From NCBI RefSeq assembly GCF_014640255.1, contig NZ_BMGP01000002.1, positions 372,001-436,000 of the forward strand: a stretch of DNA of 64,000 nt. The letters are read 5' to 3'. Position 1 is the stretch's first letter; each line of letters begins with the position of its first letter. The notes under the pieces are model-generated. The model saw only the letters and a list, made by a program, of their open reading frames with translations, was not told where the DNA came from and did not search any database. Both the position numbers and the translations under genes were made by a program. Shown here one piece after another: positions 7,056 to 16,982 of this stretch. Origin of the DNA: Subtercola lobariae. Its GTDB lineage: Bacteria; Actinomycetota; Actinomycetes; Actinomycetales; Microbacteriaceae.

Positions 7056-9001
7056 CGGTCTCCTCCGTTCTGCGCCGTGCGGCGGTAGAGGGTGACGCGT
7101 CGCGGTTCGACGGGTTCGTCGGCGCCGACGGTCTCTTCGGTGTCGACCGACGCGCCAGTGCCGCCCGGCTCGTCTGCCGCGAGCGAAGGGTCGGCGTCGG
7201 CGTGGTCAGAGCGTGTAGCCGGTTCGTCGGGGGCGGCTGCGCCGACGGCCACCTCGCCGCGAGGCCGCTCGATCACGAGTTCGAGGTAGTCGTCGACGAT
7301 CGACTCCACCATGCCCGAGCCCCACTCCACCACCACGATCGAGCCGGCGAAGTCGATGTCGAGGTCGTCGAGTTCGGCCGCGCTGGCGAGCCGATAGGCG
7401 TCGACGTGCACGAGGGGCACACCGGTAGCGGCGTTCGGGTGGGTGCGCGCCAGTACGAAGGTGGGGCTCGTGACAGAGCCGCGAACTCCGAGGCCGGCGC
7501 CGAGACCCCTTGTGAAGGTGGTTTTGCCCGCACCGAGCTCACCGGTTAAGACGAGCACGTCACCTGCCCGAAGCCGCCGGGCGAAATCTACGCCGAACTG
7601 GTGCATCGCGTCGGGGTCGCCGATCATCCACTGCCCGACGACGCCGCCGCCGTCACCGACAGCGCCGCCAGCGCCGCCAGTGCCGACAACCACATCGTCG
7701 CGCACCACCCGAGCAGCGTCGACGTCGCCGGCGAGCGTTGCGTCAGACACGTACAAGCGCTCGACCCGCGGGCCCACCCGCGCCACTATTTCGTCGCCGA
7801 TGGTGCGCGCGTACCCGGCCCACTCTTCTGCGGTCGGAATACTTTCTGGGCTACCGGCCGCCGCGCCCGTTCCGCCCGGCACACGGCCCTCGCCGAACAA
7901 CACCACCTCGTCGCCGAGCGCAATCGCGGCGTCGCGGACGTCGACCACGAACTGATCCATCGCGATGCGGCCCACGATGGGGTACCGGTGCCCGTCGATC
8001 CACACCTCGGCGCCGTGACCGTTCGCCGCCCGCGGAACCCCGTCGGCATACCCCAGCGCAACCAGCACCAGCGTCGTGGGCCGCTCGGTGCGAAAGTCGA
8101 ATCCGTACGACACGCCCTGACCGGCCGGCACGCGCTTGACCGAAACCACCGGCGCGACGAGGGTCATCACAGGGCGAAGGCCGAGCTCGAGAGCCGATTC
8201 GTCGTCGAATGGCGTCACACCATACGCAGCAATTCCGAATCGCACCATGTCGAGCCGGGCCTCAGGCATGCGAATGCCGGCCGAACTCGCCGCGAGGTGT
8301 ACCTGCACGAACCGCGCGCCAAGCCCCTCGGCCACCTCGACAGCCGCCCGCAATTCACCCAGCGCGACGGCGTCATCGGCCGGAGACGCATCAGCCAGAT
8401 GCGACCAGGCCGCGTGCAGCTTAACCACGCCGGCAGCGTCTGCGGCGAGCGCGGCACGAACCAGCCCCGGCCACTGCTCAGCGCTTGCGCCGTTGCGGTG
8501 CAGCCCGGTATCGATCTTGAGGTGCACGCGCGGGGCGACGGATGCCCGGGCCGCGGCAATGGCCTCGAGCTGCCACTCGGCCGAAATGCCCAGGTCGATG
8601 TCGGCCTCGGCGGCGTCGCCGAAGCGGGCGTCGGGCGCGTGCATCCACGCGAAAATGGGTGCCGTAACGCCTGCCTCTCGCAGCACCAGCGCCGCCGGAA
8701 TGTCGAGCACGGCAAGCGACGACGCCCCCGCCTCGAGGGCCGCGAAAGCCATCGGCACCATGCCGTGCCCGTAGGCGTCGGCCTTGACGGCGAGCATCGT
8801 CTCAGCCGGCGTCGCCAGCGAACTCAGCACGCGCACGTTGTGCCGAAACGCGTCGAGGTTGATGAGCGCCTGTCGGCGCGGTGCGTCGGAGGGCGCGTGC
8901 GTGGTAGCCGCGTCTCCACCAGCCGCATGCCCGATGACCGCACCGTCTCCACCAGCCGCGTGCCCGATCGCCACGCCGTCGTGTGCCACACCGCCGCTCA
9001 T
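7052..9001 (-). CDS. Bifunctional alanine racemase / TsaE ATPase fusion
   Basis: A 649-aa fusion. Residues about 42-415 are a fold III PLP alanine racemase: the PLP lysine is in AVKADAYGHG (Lys73), the second catalytic Tyr in GVSYGFDFRT, and GRIAMDQFVVDV closes the domain. After a Gly/Val linker, residues about 455-585 are TsaE, the t6A-complex ATPase: Walker A GELGAGKTT (from residue 487), SPTFVL, and HVDAYRL. The remaining 65 residues are acidic low complexity. The ATG at 9001 overlaps the preceding alr stop (ATGA) and is preferred; longer readings run into that gene. The N-terminus carries an 11-aa repeat (GHAAGGD twice) from a DNA duplication. It directly follows a second complete alanine racemase. 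Confidence 0.9.
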   Translation of the reverse strand: MSGGVAHDGVAIGHAAGGDGAVIGHAAGGDAATTHAPSDAPRRQALINLDAFRHNVRVLSSLATPAETMLAVKADAYGHGMVPMAFAALEAGASSLAVLDIPAALVLREAGVTAPIFAWMHAPDARFGDAAEADIDLGISAEWQLEAIAAARASVAPRVHLKIDTGLHRNGASAEQWPGLVRAALAADAAGVVKLHAAWSHLADASPADDAVALGELRAAVEVAEGLGARFVQVHLAASSAGIRMPEARLDMVRFGIAAYGVTPFDDESALELGLRPVMTLVAPVVSVKRVPAGQGVSYGFDFRTERPTTLVLVALGYADGVPRAANGHGAEVWIDGHRYPIVGRIAMDQFVVDVRDAAIALGDEVVLFGEGRVPGGTGAAAGSPESIPTAEEWAGYARTIGDEIVARVGPRVERLYVSDATLAGDVDAARVVRDDVVVGTGGAGGAVGDGGGVVGQWMIGDPDAMHQFGVDFARRLRAGDVLVLTGELGAGKTTFTRGLGAGLGVRGSVTSPTFVLARTHPNAATGVPLVHVDAYRLASAAELDDLDIDFAGSIVVVEWGSGMVESIVDDYLELVIERPRGEVAVGAAAPDEPATRSDHADADPSLAADEPGGTGASVDTEETVGADEPVEPRRVTLYRRTAQNGGDR

Positions 9002-10224
9002 GCGAGATACCGCCGCTCGAATCGCGGCCCGATGCGCGTCACGATCTCGTAGTTGATCGTCTCGGCGGCCTCGGCCCACTCCTCCACTGCGGGGTACCCC
9101 TCCGCGGGGTCGCCGAACAGCACCACGCGGTCGCCCACCTCCACAGCATCGTCGTGCATGTCGACCACGAACTGGTCCATGGCGATGCGCCCCGTCACCG
9201 TGTAAGTGTTGCCGTTGATCCACACCGGCGCCCGGTTCGAGCCCAGCCGCGGAATACCGTCGGCATACCCCAGCCCCACGAGCGCCAACGTCGATTCCGT
9301 CGTCGTGCGGTAGGTGTAGCCGTACGAAACACCACTCTCGGGCGGCACACGCTTCACCGCGATCACCCGCCCCTCGAGCGTCATCGCCGGCCGCAGCCCC
9401 AGCTCGGCCGAGGTCACCCCGTCGAACGGCGACAGCCCATACAGACCGATGCCCAGCCTGACGAGCGACAACCGCGTCTCGGCGAGCCGCAGCGCAGCAG
9501 CCGTTGCGGCGAGATGGATGATCGCCGGGTTCAACCCCGCGCCCCGCGCCTGCTCGACCGCACTTTCGAATCTCGCCAACTGCTCGAGATCGTCATCATC
9601 ACTGGCATTCGACAGGTGGCTGAAGATTCCCACCACGCTCAAGACGCCGCCTGCCTCGAGCTCGGCCGCACGCGCAAAAACGGCCACCCAATCAGCTTCA
9701 ACCGCGCCGTTGCGGCCGAGGCCGGTGTCGACCTTGATCTGCACCCGCGCCGGAGTCGCCGCGTGGTCGTCTCGCGTCTGCCGCCCCACCGCGGGCGTTT
9801 CTGCGGGTTCGCTGCCACTCGGTCGCCCGGCCAGCGCCTCGGCTCCATCGATGACGGCGTCGCCCGCGACCCGCCGCGCGGCGCCTGCGACAGCGTCGAG
9901 TTGTGCCACCGAGCTCACACCCACGTCGATTCCGTAACGAATCGCCACGTCGAAGTACGCCTCGGGCCCGTGCAACCACGCGAGAATCGGCTCGGTGAGG
10001 CCCGCTTCGCGCAAGGCAACACCCTCATCGACGTCTGCGACGCCCAGCCACGTCGCCCCGGCGGTAACCGCGGCGCGCGCGATCTCCGCAGCACCGTGCC
10101 CATAGCCGCCTGCCTTGACGACTGCCATGACGTCGGCGTCGCCGACCACGGCTTTCACCGCCAAAACATTGTGCCGCACTGCGGCGAGATCGATGGTCGC
10201 CAGTCGCAACGGATGCTCGCTCAT
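8998..10224 (-). CDS. alr: Alanine racemase (stand-alone copy)
   Basis: PLP enzyme interconverting L- and D-Ala for peptidoglycan. 408 aa; PLP lysine in AVVKAGGYGHG (Lys37), where most homologues have ADAYGHG or ANAYGHG; catalytic Tyr in GVSYGYTYRT; GRIAMDQFVVDM near the end. An insertion of about 30 residues (AEALAGRPSGSEPAETPAVG region) precedes VQIKVDTGLGRNG, explaining the length above the usual 360-380. Its start overlaps the acpS stop by 4 bp and its stop overlaps the start of the fused alr::tsaE by 4 bp. Two alanine racemases in tandem suggest either duplication with divergence or a different substrate for one. Both keep the catalytic residues. Confidence 0.92.
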   Translation of the reverse strand: MSEHPLRLATIDLAAVRHNVLAVKAVVGDADVMAVVKAGGYGHGAAEIARAAVTAGATWLGVADVDEGVALREAGLTEPILAWLHGPEAYFDVAIRYGIDVGVSSVAQLDAVAGAARRVAGDAVIDGAEALAGRPSGSEPAETPAVGRQTRDDHAATPARVQIKVDTGLGRNGAVEADWVAVFARAAELEAGGVLSVVGIFSHLSNASDDDDLEQLARFESAVEQARGAGLNPAIIHLAATAAALRLAETRLSLVRLGIGLYGLSPFDGVTSAELGLRPAMTLEGRVIAVKRVPPESGVSYGYTYRTTTESTLALVGLGYADGIPRLGSNRAPVWINGNTYTVTGRIAMDQFVVDMHDDAVEVGDRVVLFGDPAEGYPAVEEWAEAAETINYEIVTRIGPRFERRYLA

Positions 10225-10643
10225 ACGTCACCCCGGGCATCCACTGCCCCGCCACCCGCACCACGCCGCCCCGCGTGCCGCGCAACTTCGCCCGGCCCCT
10301 CGGCCACCACGAACGCGCACGCCGAGTCGCCATCGTGACTCAGCGACAGATGCAGAATCGAGATTCCGTGCAACGCCACCTTCTCGGCAGCCTGACCCGC
10401 CAGCAGAAACGACGGACGCCCGTGTTCGTTCGACACGACCTCAACGTCGTGCCAGCGAAACCCGGTGGAGTCACCCACGGCCTTCACCAGCGCCTCTTTC
10501 GCCGCGAACCGCGCCGCTAACGACCGCACCGACAGGTCGCGTTCGCTCAGAGCGAACAGCCGCTCCTTGAGCGCCGGCGTGCGCTGCAGAACGCGCCGAA
10601 ACCGGGGAACGTCGACGATGTCGACGCCGACTCCCACAATCAT
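10221..10643 (-). CDS. acpS: Holo-[acyl-carrier-protein] synthase
   Basis: Transfers 4'-phosphopantetheine from CoA to apo-ACP. 140 aa; signature motifs GVGVDIVDVPRFRRVL (Mg-binding Asp) and RFAAKEALVKAVG (catalytic Glu/Lys), then LSLSHDGDSACAFVVAE. The last 20 residues are Gly/Ala-rich and extend past the family norm of about 120. It starts 9 bp after the glmS stop and overlaps alr by 4 bp, so wall-sugar, lipid and D-Ala supply genes are co-transcribed. Confidence 0.95.
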   Translation of the reverse strand: MIVGVGVDIVDVPRFRRVLQRTPALKERLFALSERDLSVRSLAARFAAKEALVKAVGDSTGFRWHDVEVVSNEHGRPSFLLAGQAAEKVALHGISILHLSLSHDGDSACAFVVAEGPGEVARHAGRRGAGGGAVDARGDV

Positions 10644-10652
10644 GAGCGCCGC

Positions 10653-12500
10653 CTACTCGACCGTGACCGATTTAGCGAGGTTTCGAGGCTGGTCGACGTC
10701 GAGCCCCTTCGCCGTGGCCAGTTCCATCGCGAAGATCTGCAACGGCACCACCGCCAGCAGCGGCTCGAACAACGCCCCCGCCAGCGGAATGGGAATCACC
10801 TCGTCGGCAAACGGCAACACAGCGGCGTCACCCTGCTCCGCCACGGCCAGAATGCGCGCCCCACGAGCGCGAATCTCCTGAATGTTCGAGACCACCTTCG
10901 CGTGCAGCGAATTCGGGTCGCGCGGGCTCGGCACCACCACGAAAACCGGCTGGCCCGGCTCGATCAGCGCGATCGGCCCGTGCTTCAGCTCGCCGGCCGC
11001 AAACCCTTCGGCGTGGATGTACGCCAGCTCTTTCAGCTTCAAAGCCCCTTCGAGCGCCACCGGGTACCCCACATGCCGCCCCAAGAACAGCACAGCCCGG
11101 CTGTCAGACATCCACTTCGCCAGATCACGGATACGGGTCGATGTCTTCAGCACCTTCTCGAGCTTCGCCGGAATCGCCGACAGCTCCTTCAGAGCGCCAC
11201 GAACCTCGGCCGGCATCAGCGTCTCGCGAACCTGCGCAAGATACAGCCCGAAAAGGTAGAGCGCTGCGATCTGCGCCACGAACGCCTTCGTCGACGCGAC
11301 CGCAACCTCAGGCCCGGCGTGCGTATAGATGACGGCGTCAGACTCGCGCGCGATGGTCGCACCCTGCGTGTTGCAGATCGAGAGCGTCTTCGCTCCCGCC
11401 TCGATGGCGTACTTCACTGCCATGAGGGTGTCCATCGTCTCGCCCGACTGACTGATCGATACCACGAGGGTGGTCGGGGTGATGATGGGATCGCTGTACC
11501 TGAACTCGTGCGAGAGCTGCACTTCGACAGGAATGCGAGCCCACTTCTCGATGGCGTATTTGCCGAGCATCCCGGCGTAACTGGCCGTGCCGCAGGCGAT
11601 GATGATGATGCGATCGACCTCACCCAGGTGTGCGGCGAGGTCGCCGAGGTCGGGCAGCACTACGGCGCCGTCGACGATGCGGGTGCGCAGGGTGTTGGCC
11701 ACGGCCTCGGGCTGCTCGCTGATCTCTTTCGCCATGAAGCTCGACCAGCCGCCCTTTTCGGCCGCCTTCGCATCCCACGAGACATGGAATTCGCTGGTCG
11801 GCACGACGGTGCCGAAGAAATCGGTCACGAGCACCGAGATAGGCGTGATGGTCACGATCTGGTCTTGGCCGATGGCCACCGCGCGCTGAGTGTGCTCGAC
11901 GAAGGCTGCCACGTCAGAACCGAGAAAGTTCTCGCCGTCGCCCAGCCCGATGACGAGCGGCGAGTTGCGGCGCGCGCCGACCACCACTCCCGGCTCGTCG
12001 CGGTGCAGCGCGAGTAATGTGAATGCCCCCTCGAGCCGCACCACCACGCGGGCGAGCGCAGCCGCCAGCCCGTCACCCGCGGCGTACTCGTCGCCCAGAA
12101 GTTTCGCCGCCACCTCGGTGTCGGTTTCGCTCTCGAATGTGTACCCCTTGGCCACGAGTTCGGCCTTCAGCTCAGAGAAGTTCTCGATGATGCCGTTGTG
12201 GATGACCGCGAGTTTGCCATCTCGGCTGAGATGCGGGTGCGCGTTGCCATCGGTCGGGCCCCCGTGCGTCGCCCAACGCGTATGACCGATGCCCGTCGAC
12301 CCGTTCTGCAGCTCGTCAGCCGCGAGGTTGTCGACCAGAACGGCCAGCTTGCCAGCGCGTTTACGCGTCACCAGTTCACCGTCTTCGGTGATGATCGCCA
12401 CCCCCGCGGAGTCGTACCCGCGGTACTCCAATCGGCGAAGGCCGCCGAGCAGAACCTCCAGGCTTTGAGGTCGACCGACGTAGCCTACGATTCCACACAT
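10653..12500 (-). CDS. glmS: Glutamine--fructose-6-phosphate aminotransferase GlmS
   Basis: Makes glucosamine-6-phosphate from fructose-6-phosphate and glutamine, the first step to UDP-GlcNAc. 615 aa; start at 12500 places MCGIVGYVG at the N-terminus, exposing Cys2, the glutaminase nucleophile. Glutaminase domain about 2-235 with HTRWATHG; two SIS domains follow ([17 protein letters not shown]), and the end LAKSVTVE is canonical. First gene of the acpS-alr-tsa operon. The -10 box lies so close (9 bp before ATG) that the mRNA is probably leaderless, leaving no room for a glmS ribozyme. glmM is encoded nearby at 13591-14952. Confidence 0.96.
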   Translation of the reverse strand: MCGIVGYVGRPQSLEVLLGGLRRLEYRGYDSAGVAIITEDGELVTRKRAGKLAVLVDNLAADELQNGSTGIGHTRWATHGGPTDGNAHPHLSRDGKLAVIHNGIIENFSELKAELVAKGYTFESETDTEVAAKLLGDEYAAGDGLAAALARVVVRLEGAFTLLALHRDEPGVVVGARRNSPLVIGLGDGENFLGSDVAAFVEHTQRAVAIGQDQIVTITPISVLVTDFFGTVVPTSEFHVSWDAKAAEKGGWSSFMAKEISEQPEAVANTLRTRIVDGAVVLPDLGDLAAHLGEVDRIIIIACGTASYAGMLGKYAIEKWARIPVEVQLSHEFRYSDPIITPTTLVVSISQSGETMDTLMAVKYAIEAGAKTLSICNTQGATIARESDAVIYTHAGPEVAVASTKAFVAQIAALYLFGLYLAQVRETLMPAEVRGALKELSAIPAKLEKVLKTSTRIRDLAKWMSDSRAVLFLGRHVGYPVALEGALKLKELAYIHAEGFAAGELKHGPIALIEPGQPVFVVVPSPRDPNSLHAKVVSNIQEIRARGARILAVAEQGDAAVLPFADEVIPIPLAGALFEPLLAVVPLQIFAMELATAKGLDVDQPRNLAKSVTVE

Positions 12501-12509
12501 GAATTCGAT

Positions 12510-12515
12510 TTTATA
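12510..12515 (-). promoter_or_regulatory. -10 box of glmS
   Basis: Minus-strand TATAAA ends 9 bp before the glmS ATG; no Shine-Dalgarno lies between. This points to a leaderless transcript, common in actinomycetes. No good -35 was seen. Confidence 0.45.
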
Positions 12516-12584
12516 GGTGCCACCTGTGCGCCCGGCGCGAGGGCGCACCAGCGGGGCTCAGACGTGGGGCAGAATAGAAGACCT

Positions 12585-13538
12585 ATGGCTGATTCCGCAT
12601 CGATTCCGGTAGGGGGTCAGACCAGCCCGTTCGTTGAGATCGACCGTGCCGAATGGGCCGCCCTGGCGCCGGCCACGCCGCATCCGCTTCTCGAAACCGA
12701 AATCGTGCAACTTCGCGGTCTCGGCGAGCCGCTCGACATGACCGAGGTCGCCGAGGTCTACCTGCCGCTCAGCCGGCTGCTGAATCTCTATGCCGCTGGT
12801 CACCACAACCTGCACCGCTCGACCAGCGATTTTCTTGGCGAGAAGGCGCGCAGCACCCCCTTCGTCATCGGCGTGGCCGGCTCGGTGGCGGTGGGCAAGT
12901 CAACCATCGCCCGGCTGCTGCGCGAGTTGCTCGCGCGGTGGGAAGACACCCCGCGCGTCGAACTGGTCACCACTGACGGCTTTCTGCTGCCGAACGCAGA
13001 ACTGGCACGCCGCGGCATCATGGACCGCAAGGGCTTTCCCGAGAGCTACGACCGCCGCGCGCTGCTGCGCTTCGTGAGCGCCATCAAGAGCGGGGTGCCC
13101 GAAGTGCGCGCGCCGTTCTACTCCCACCTCAGCTACGACATCGTCTCAGACGCTCAAATCGTGGTGCGCCAGCCCGACATTCTCATCGTCGAGGGCCTGA
13201 ATGTATTGCAGCCGCCGGCGCCCGGCCATCGGCTCGCGGTCAGCGATCTGTTCGATTTCACGGTCTATGTCGATGCCCGCACCCGCGACATCGCCCGGTG
13301 GTACGAAGAACGGTTTCTGAAGCTGCAGCGCGGCGCCTTCGCCAACCCGAGTTCATACTTTCACCGCTATGCGAGCCTCACCGAAGACGAAGCGCGCGCC
13401 ACGGCCGCCTCGATCTGGGCCTCGATCAACCAGCCGAACCTGGTGCAGAATATTCTGCCCACACGTTCGCGCGCCACACTCGTCTTACGCAAAGACTCGA
13501 ATCACACCGTCAAACGCGTGCTGCTGCGCAAACTCTAA
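12585..13538 (+). CDS. coaA: Type I pantothenate kinase
   Basis: Phosphorylates pantothenate, the committed step to CoA. 317 aa, P-loop kinase: Walker [13 protein letters not shown] (about residues 95-106), [25 protein letters not shown], and YSHLSYDIV and [11 protein letters not shown], all typical of prokaryotic CoaA. ATG at 12585 gives the standard N-terminus ([16 protein letters not shown]); an open frame continues upstream but runs antisense through glmS. Divergent from glmS, 84 bp apart; convergent with glmM. Plus-strand gene in an otherwise minus-strand block. CoA is the donor used by AcpS encoded nearby. Confidence 0.95.
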   Translation: MADSASIPVGGQTSPFVEIDRAEWAALAPATPHPLLETEIVQLRGLGEPLDMTEVAEVYLPLSRLLNLYAAGHHNLHRSTSDFLGEKARSTPFVIGVAGSVAVGKSTIARLLRELLARWEDTPRVELVTTDGFLLPNAELARRGIMDRKGFPESYDRRALLRFVSAIKSGVPEVRAPFYSHLSYDIVSDAQIVVRQPDILIVEGLNVLQPPAPGHRLAVSDLFDFTVYVDARTRDIARWYEERFLKLQRGAFANPSSYFHRYASLTEDEARATAASIWASINQPNLVQNILPTRSRATLVLRKDSNHTVKRVLLRKL

Positions 13539-13590
13539 CGCGCCCGTGGGGTCGGGGTCGTGCGTTGACGTCGCCCGTCGGGGTCGTGCG

Positions 13591-14952
13591 TCAGCTCGCG
13601 GCGGGAGCCAGCGCGAGCCGCTCTCGCACGACGTCGGCCAACCGGCCCGCGATGCGGTCGGCTGTCGCCTGGTCGGTGGCCTCGACCATGACGCGCACCA
13701 AGGGCTCGGTTCCGGATGCCCGTAAGAGCACTCGGCCAGAATCCCCCAACTCGAGCTCGGCTTCGGCCACCGCCTCGGCCAGCACCTCGTCGGTGCCCAC
13801 CGCCTCGCGGTCGACTCCGCGCACGTTCAGCAGAATCTGCGGATACACGACCATCACCGACGCCAGCTCGGCAAGCGTCTTACCGGTCGCCGCCATCTGG
13901 CTCACCAACTGCAGCCCGGTGAGAATGCCGTCGCCCGTGGTGGCGTAGTCGCCGAAGATGATGTGGCCCGATTGTTCGCCGCCCAGGTTGTACCCGTTGG
14001 CGTTGATCGCCTCGAGCACATAGCGGTCTCCGACGCGGGTTTCGAGCATCCGAATGCCCTTCGCCGCCATGGCGACGCGAAGCCCCAGGTTGCTCATGAC
14101 GGTCGCCACGAGGGTTCGGTCTTTGAGTTCGCCACGCTCATCGAGGGCAGTGGCGAGAATGGCCATGATCTGGTCGCCGTCGACGATCGTTCCGGTGTGG
14201 TCGACGGCCAGGCAGCGGTCGGCGTCGCCGTCGTGCGCAATGCCGACGTCTGCACCCAATTCGAGCACGGTGTCGATGAGCGCCTGCATGTGGGTCGACC
14301 CCACGCCGTCGTTGATGTTGTCGCCGTCTGGGTCATTGCCCATGACTGTGACAGTTGCGCCGGCAACCGTGAAAACCTCGGGTGATACACCCGCCGCGGC
14401 TCCGTGAGCACAGTCGAGCACGACGTGGATGCCCTCGAGCGAGTGCGGCAACGTGCCCAACAGGTGCACCACGTAGCGGTCTTCGGCGTCAGAGAATCGT
14501 CTGATACGACCGACGTCTGCGCCGAGCGGAACCAGAAACGGCTCGGCGAGGGCTGCCTCGATCTGCTCCTCGATGTCGTCGTCGAGCTTTTTGCCGCCGC
14601 GCGCGAAGAACTTGATGCCGTTGTCAGGCGCGGGGTTGTGCGATGCCGAAATCATGCAGCCGAAATCGGCATCGAAATCTGCCACCAGATAGGCGGCCGC
14701 CGGCGTGGGTATCACTCCGGCGTCGTACACATCGACGCCCGAACTGGCAAAGCCGGCCGCGACCGCTGCGGCGATGAAATCACCGGAGGTACGCGGGTCT
14801 CTGGCGAGAACCGCGACGGGTCTGCGGCCGGCTGAGCGTGCCGGGGCACCGAGCACCACAGCGGCGGCCTGAGCTACGCGAAGGGCCAGGTCTGCCGTGA
14901 CATCCCTGTTCGCGAGCCCACGCACACCGTCGGTGCCGAAAAGGCGAACCAT
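13591..14952 (-). CDS. glmM: Phosphoglucosamine mutase
   Basis: Converts glucosamine-6-phosphate to glucosamine-1-phosphate, the step after GlmS. 453 aa; [15 protein letters not shown] at the N-terminus, active-site phosphoserine in [16 protein letters not shown] (about residue 105), metal-binding DGDADR, the sugar-specificity loop GGEQSGHI, and the phosphate-binding [14 protein letters not shown]. Starts just after rpsI in the minus-strand run and converges on coaA; a 15-bp direct repeat (13551 and 13577) lies in the gap, the second copy touching the glmM stop. Confidence 0.96.
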   Translation of the reverse strand: MVRLFGTDGVRGLANRDVTADLALRVAQAAAVVLGAPARSAGRRPVAVLARDPRTSGDFIAAAVAAGFASSGVDVYDAGVIPTPAAAYLVADFDADFGCMISASHNPAPDNGIKFFARGGKKLDDDIEEQIEAALAEPFLVPLGADVGRIRRFSDAEDRYVVHLLGTLPHSLEGIHVVLDCAHGAAAGVSPEVFTVAGATVTVMGNDPDGDNINDGVGSTHMQALIDTVLELGADVGIAHDGDADRCLAVDHTGTIVDGDQIMAILATALDERGELKDRTLVATVMSNLGLRVAMAAKGIRMLETRVGDRYVLEAINANGYNLGGEQSGHIIFGDYATTGDGILTGLQLVSQMAATGKTLAELASVMVVYPQILLNVRGVDREAVGTDEVLAEAVAEAELELGDSGRVLLRASGTEPLVRVMVEATDQATADRIAGRLADVVRERLALAPAAS

Positions 14953-14978
14953 ATGTGCAGTCTAAGTGCGCTGTATGG

Positions 14979-15464
14979 TTAGCGCTTGGAGAACTGCGGA
15001 GCCTTACGGGCCTTTTTGAGGCCGGCCTTCTTGCGCTCTTTGACGCGTGCGTCGCGGCTCAAGAAGCCCGCCTTCTTCAGCGTGGCGCGGTTGTTCTCTT
15101 CGTCGATTTCGTTCAGCGCGCGAGCGATGCCGAGGCGCAGTGCGCCGGCCTGGCCCGAGGGGCCGCCGCCCGAGATCTTCGCGATGACGTCGTAGCTGCC
15201 GAGCAGGTCGAGCAGCTTGAACGGGTCGTTGATCAGCTGCTGGTGCAGCTTGTTCGGAAAGAAGTTCTCGAACTCACGGCCGTTCACCACGATGGTGCCG
15301 GAGCCGGGGGTGAGACGCACGCGGGCGATGGCCTGCTTGCGACGACCGACGGCCGCGCCGCCGACGCTCAGCACGGGGCGAGCAGCCTTCGGGGTCTCGA
15401 CGGTGGGGGTTTCGGTCGAGTAGCTCTCGGGAGCTACGTCAATCTGGTCTGCGATCTTCGCCAC
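14979..15464 (-). CDS. rpsI: 30S ribosomal protein S9
   Basis: 161 aa with GTG start and AAAGGA upstream. Core S9 from about residue 35: [50 protein letters not shown]; the C-terminal tail [12 protein letters not shown] reaches the P-site. The first 34 residues (Glu/Thr/Pro-rich) are an extension common in actinomycetes. Follows rplM by 45 bp. Confidence 0.96.
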   Translation of the reverse strand: MAKIADQIDVAPESYSTETPTVETPKAARPVLSVGGAAVGRRKQAIARVRLTPGSGTIVVNGREFENFFPNKLHQQLINDPFKLLDLLGSYDVIAKISGGGPSGQAGALRLGIARALNEIDEENNRATLKKAGFLSRDARVKERKKAGLKKARKAPQFSKR

Positions 15465-15509
15465 TTTGGTTACGAATCCTTTGTCTAAAGTCTGTATGAC
15501 CGGCGGGCG

Positions 15510-15956
15510 CTACTGCGCGACCTGGTCGAAGGTGTAGGGAACGGGCTGCTGAGCAGCGTGAGGGTGCTCAGCACCGGCGTACACCTTGAGCTTGGTCAGC
15601 TGCGAGCGGCCGATCGAGTTCTTCGGCAGCATGCCGCGAATCGCCTTTTCGACGGCGCGGGTGGGGTTCTTCTCCAGCAGCTCGGCGTAGGTCACAGCCG
15701 AGAGGCCGCCCGGGTAACCCGAGTGGCGGTAGGCCTTCTTCTGCAGTGCCTTCGAGCCGGTCAGTGCGACCTTCTCGGCGTTGATGATGATAACGAAGTC
15801 GCCGCCGTCGAGGTGCGGGCTGAAGGTGGGCTTGTTCTTGCCACGGAGAATGATGGCGGCGTGGCTGGCCAGGCGGCCGAGCACGACGTCAGTCGCATCG
15901 ATGATGACCCAGTTGCGAACGAGCTCGCTCGCCTTGGGGGAATAGGTACGCGTCAC
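15510..15956 (-). CDS. rplM: 50S ribosomal protein L13
   Basis: 148 aa, GTG start. [31 protein letters not shown] at the N-terminus and [31 protein letters not shown] at the C-terminus are diagnostic. Pairs with rpsI in the conserved L13-S9 operon. The 142-bp gap to truA upstream should hold its promoter; none was convincing. Confidence 0.97.
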   Translation of the reverse strand: MTRTYSPKASELVRNWVIIDATDVVLGRLASHAAIILRGKNKPTFSPHLDGGDFVIIINAEKVALTGSKALQKKAYRHSGYPGGLSAVTYAELLEKNPTRAVEKAIRGMLPKNSIGRSQLTKLKVYAGAEHPHAAQQPVPYTFDQVAQ

Positions 15957-16098
15957 AGTAGTAGTGCTTTCTTGTCGAAATGAGGTGTTCGTGAAATCCC
16001 GCTCCGTTGGTTATTCCTCGGGCAAGAAGCTCGGGAACCGCCGGTGGAGGGCTCAACTTCGGGTGGCACAGATTGCTGTCGCACACCAAAGAACGAGA

Positions 16099-16968
16099 CT
16101 AGCCTATTTCGGCCCGGCTCGCCAGTTGAGCCGCAAGGGCTTCACGGCTACGGCGCGCCCTGGTCTCTTGAGCGCGCTGGGCCAGCCCCGCGGCATCCGG
16201 GTAGCCCACCTGCATCAGCGTGAGCCCCCGTGCCGGCATCACCTTGAAGGCGCTCGTACGGTCGAGCCTGTCACGCAGCGCCACAACCTCGGCAACCGTG
16301 AGCCGACCTTCACCCACGGCCACCGAAGCACCCACGAGCGCTCGCACCATGCTGTGGCAGAACGCATCGGCTCGAACATCCACCGCCACAACGCCATCGT
16401 CGTCGCGGCTCCACGACAGATGCTGCAGGGTGCGGATGGTCGTGGCGAAAGCCCGAGGCTTGCAGAACGCTGCCCAGTCGTGCAGGCCGAGCAACTCGTT
16501 CGACACCTGCTGCATGGCAATGAGGTCGAGGGGCTTGGTCGTCCACGCGGTCGTGCGCCGCGTCAGCGGGTCTCGGGCGAGCAGAGTGTCGGCGATGCGA
16601 TATTCGTAGCGCCGCCAGAGAGCCGAGAATCGCGCATCGAATCCGTCGTCTGCTACCGAGGTCTGCCGCACCACGATGTCGTTCGACGCCCCGAGCATGC
16701 CGTTCACGCTCAATGCGATGCGGCTCACCGCCACCTTCGAGGCCTGCGCTGCGGTCAGATCGAGATGCGCCACTTGACCGCGGGCGTGCACACCAGCATC
16801 CGTTCGGCCTGCGACCACCAGGTTCGGCAGCTCGCCCAGGCTGGAATACAAGGCGACAAGCGCCTTCTCGATCTCGCCCTGCACTGTGCGAAGGCCCGGC
16901 TGCCTCGCCCAGCCGGCGAACGCCGTGCCGTCATAAGCGATGTCGAATCGCACCCGCACCCGCGTCAC
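16099..16968 (-). CDS. truA: tRNA pseudouridine(38-40) synthase TruA
   Basis: Isomerises uridines 38-40 in the anticodon arm. About 289 aa: RFDIAYDGTAFAGWARQPGLRTVQGEIE at the start, the catalytic Asp in VVAGRTDAGVHARGQVAHLDL, and RALVGASVAVGEGR near the C-terminus. Two consecutive GTG codons (16971, 16968) follow AAGGAG; 16968 is preferred for its 6-nt spacing. The ribosome-binding site abuts the upstream Lrp-type gene, which suggests co-transcription. Confidence 0.94.
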   Translation of the reverse strand: MTRVRVRFDIAYDGTAFAGWARQPGLRTVQGEIEKALVALYSSLGELPNLVVAGRTDAGVHARGQVAHLDLTAAQASKVAVSRIALSVNGMLGASNDIVVRQTSVADDGFDARFSALWRRYEYRIADTLLARDPLTRRTTAWTTKPLDLIAMQQVSNELLGLHDWAAFCKPRAFATTIRTLQHLSWSRDDDGVVAVDVRADAFCHSMVRALVGASVAVGEGRLTVAEVVALRDRLDRTSAFKVMPARGLTLMQVGYPDAAGLAQRAQETRARRSREALAAQLASRAEIG

Positions 16969-16982
16969 CACACACTCCTTGC

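Noticed and set aside
12501-12584. Place for a glmS ribozyme
   Set aside because: Only 84 bp separate glmS and coaA and the -10 of glmS is 9 bp from the ATG, so no ribozyme can fit.
12198-12584. Longer start for coaA inside glmS
   Set aside because: The extension is antisense to glmS, has no CoaA likeness, and the ATG at 12585 gives the normal length.
13551-13591. Two copies of GTCGGGGTCGTGCGT between coaA and glmM
   Set aside because: A 15-bp repeat in a short GC-rich gap; no further copies or structure were seen, so no element is claimed.
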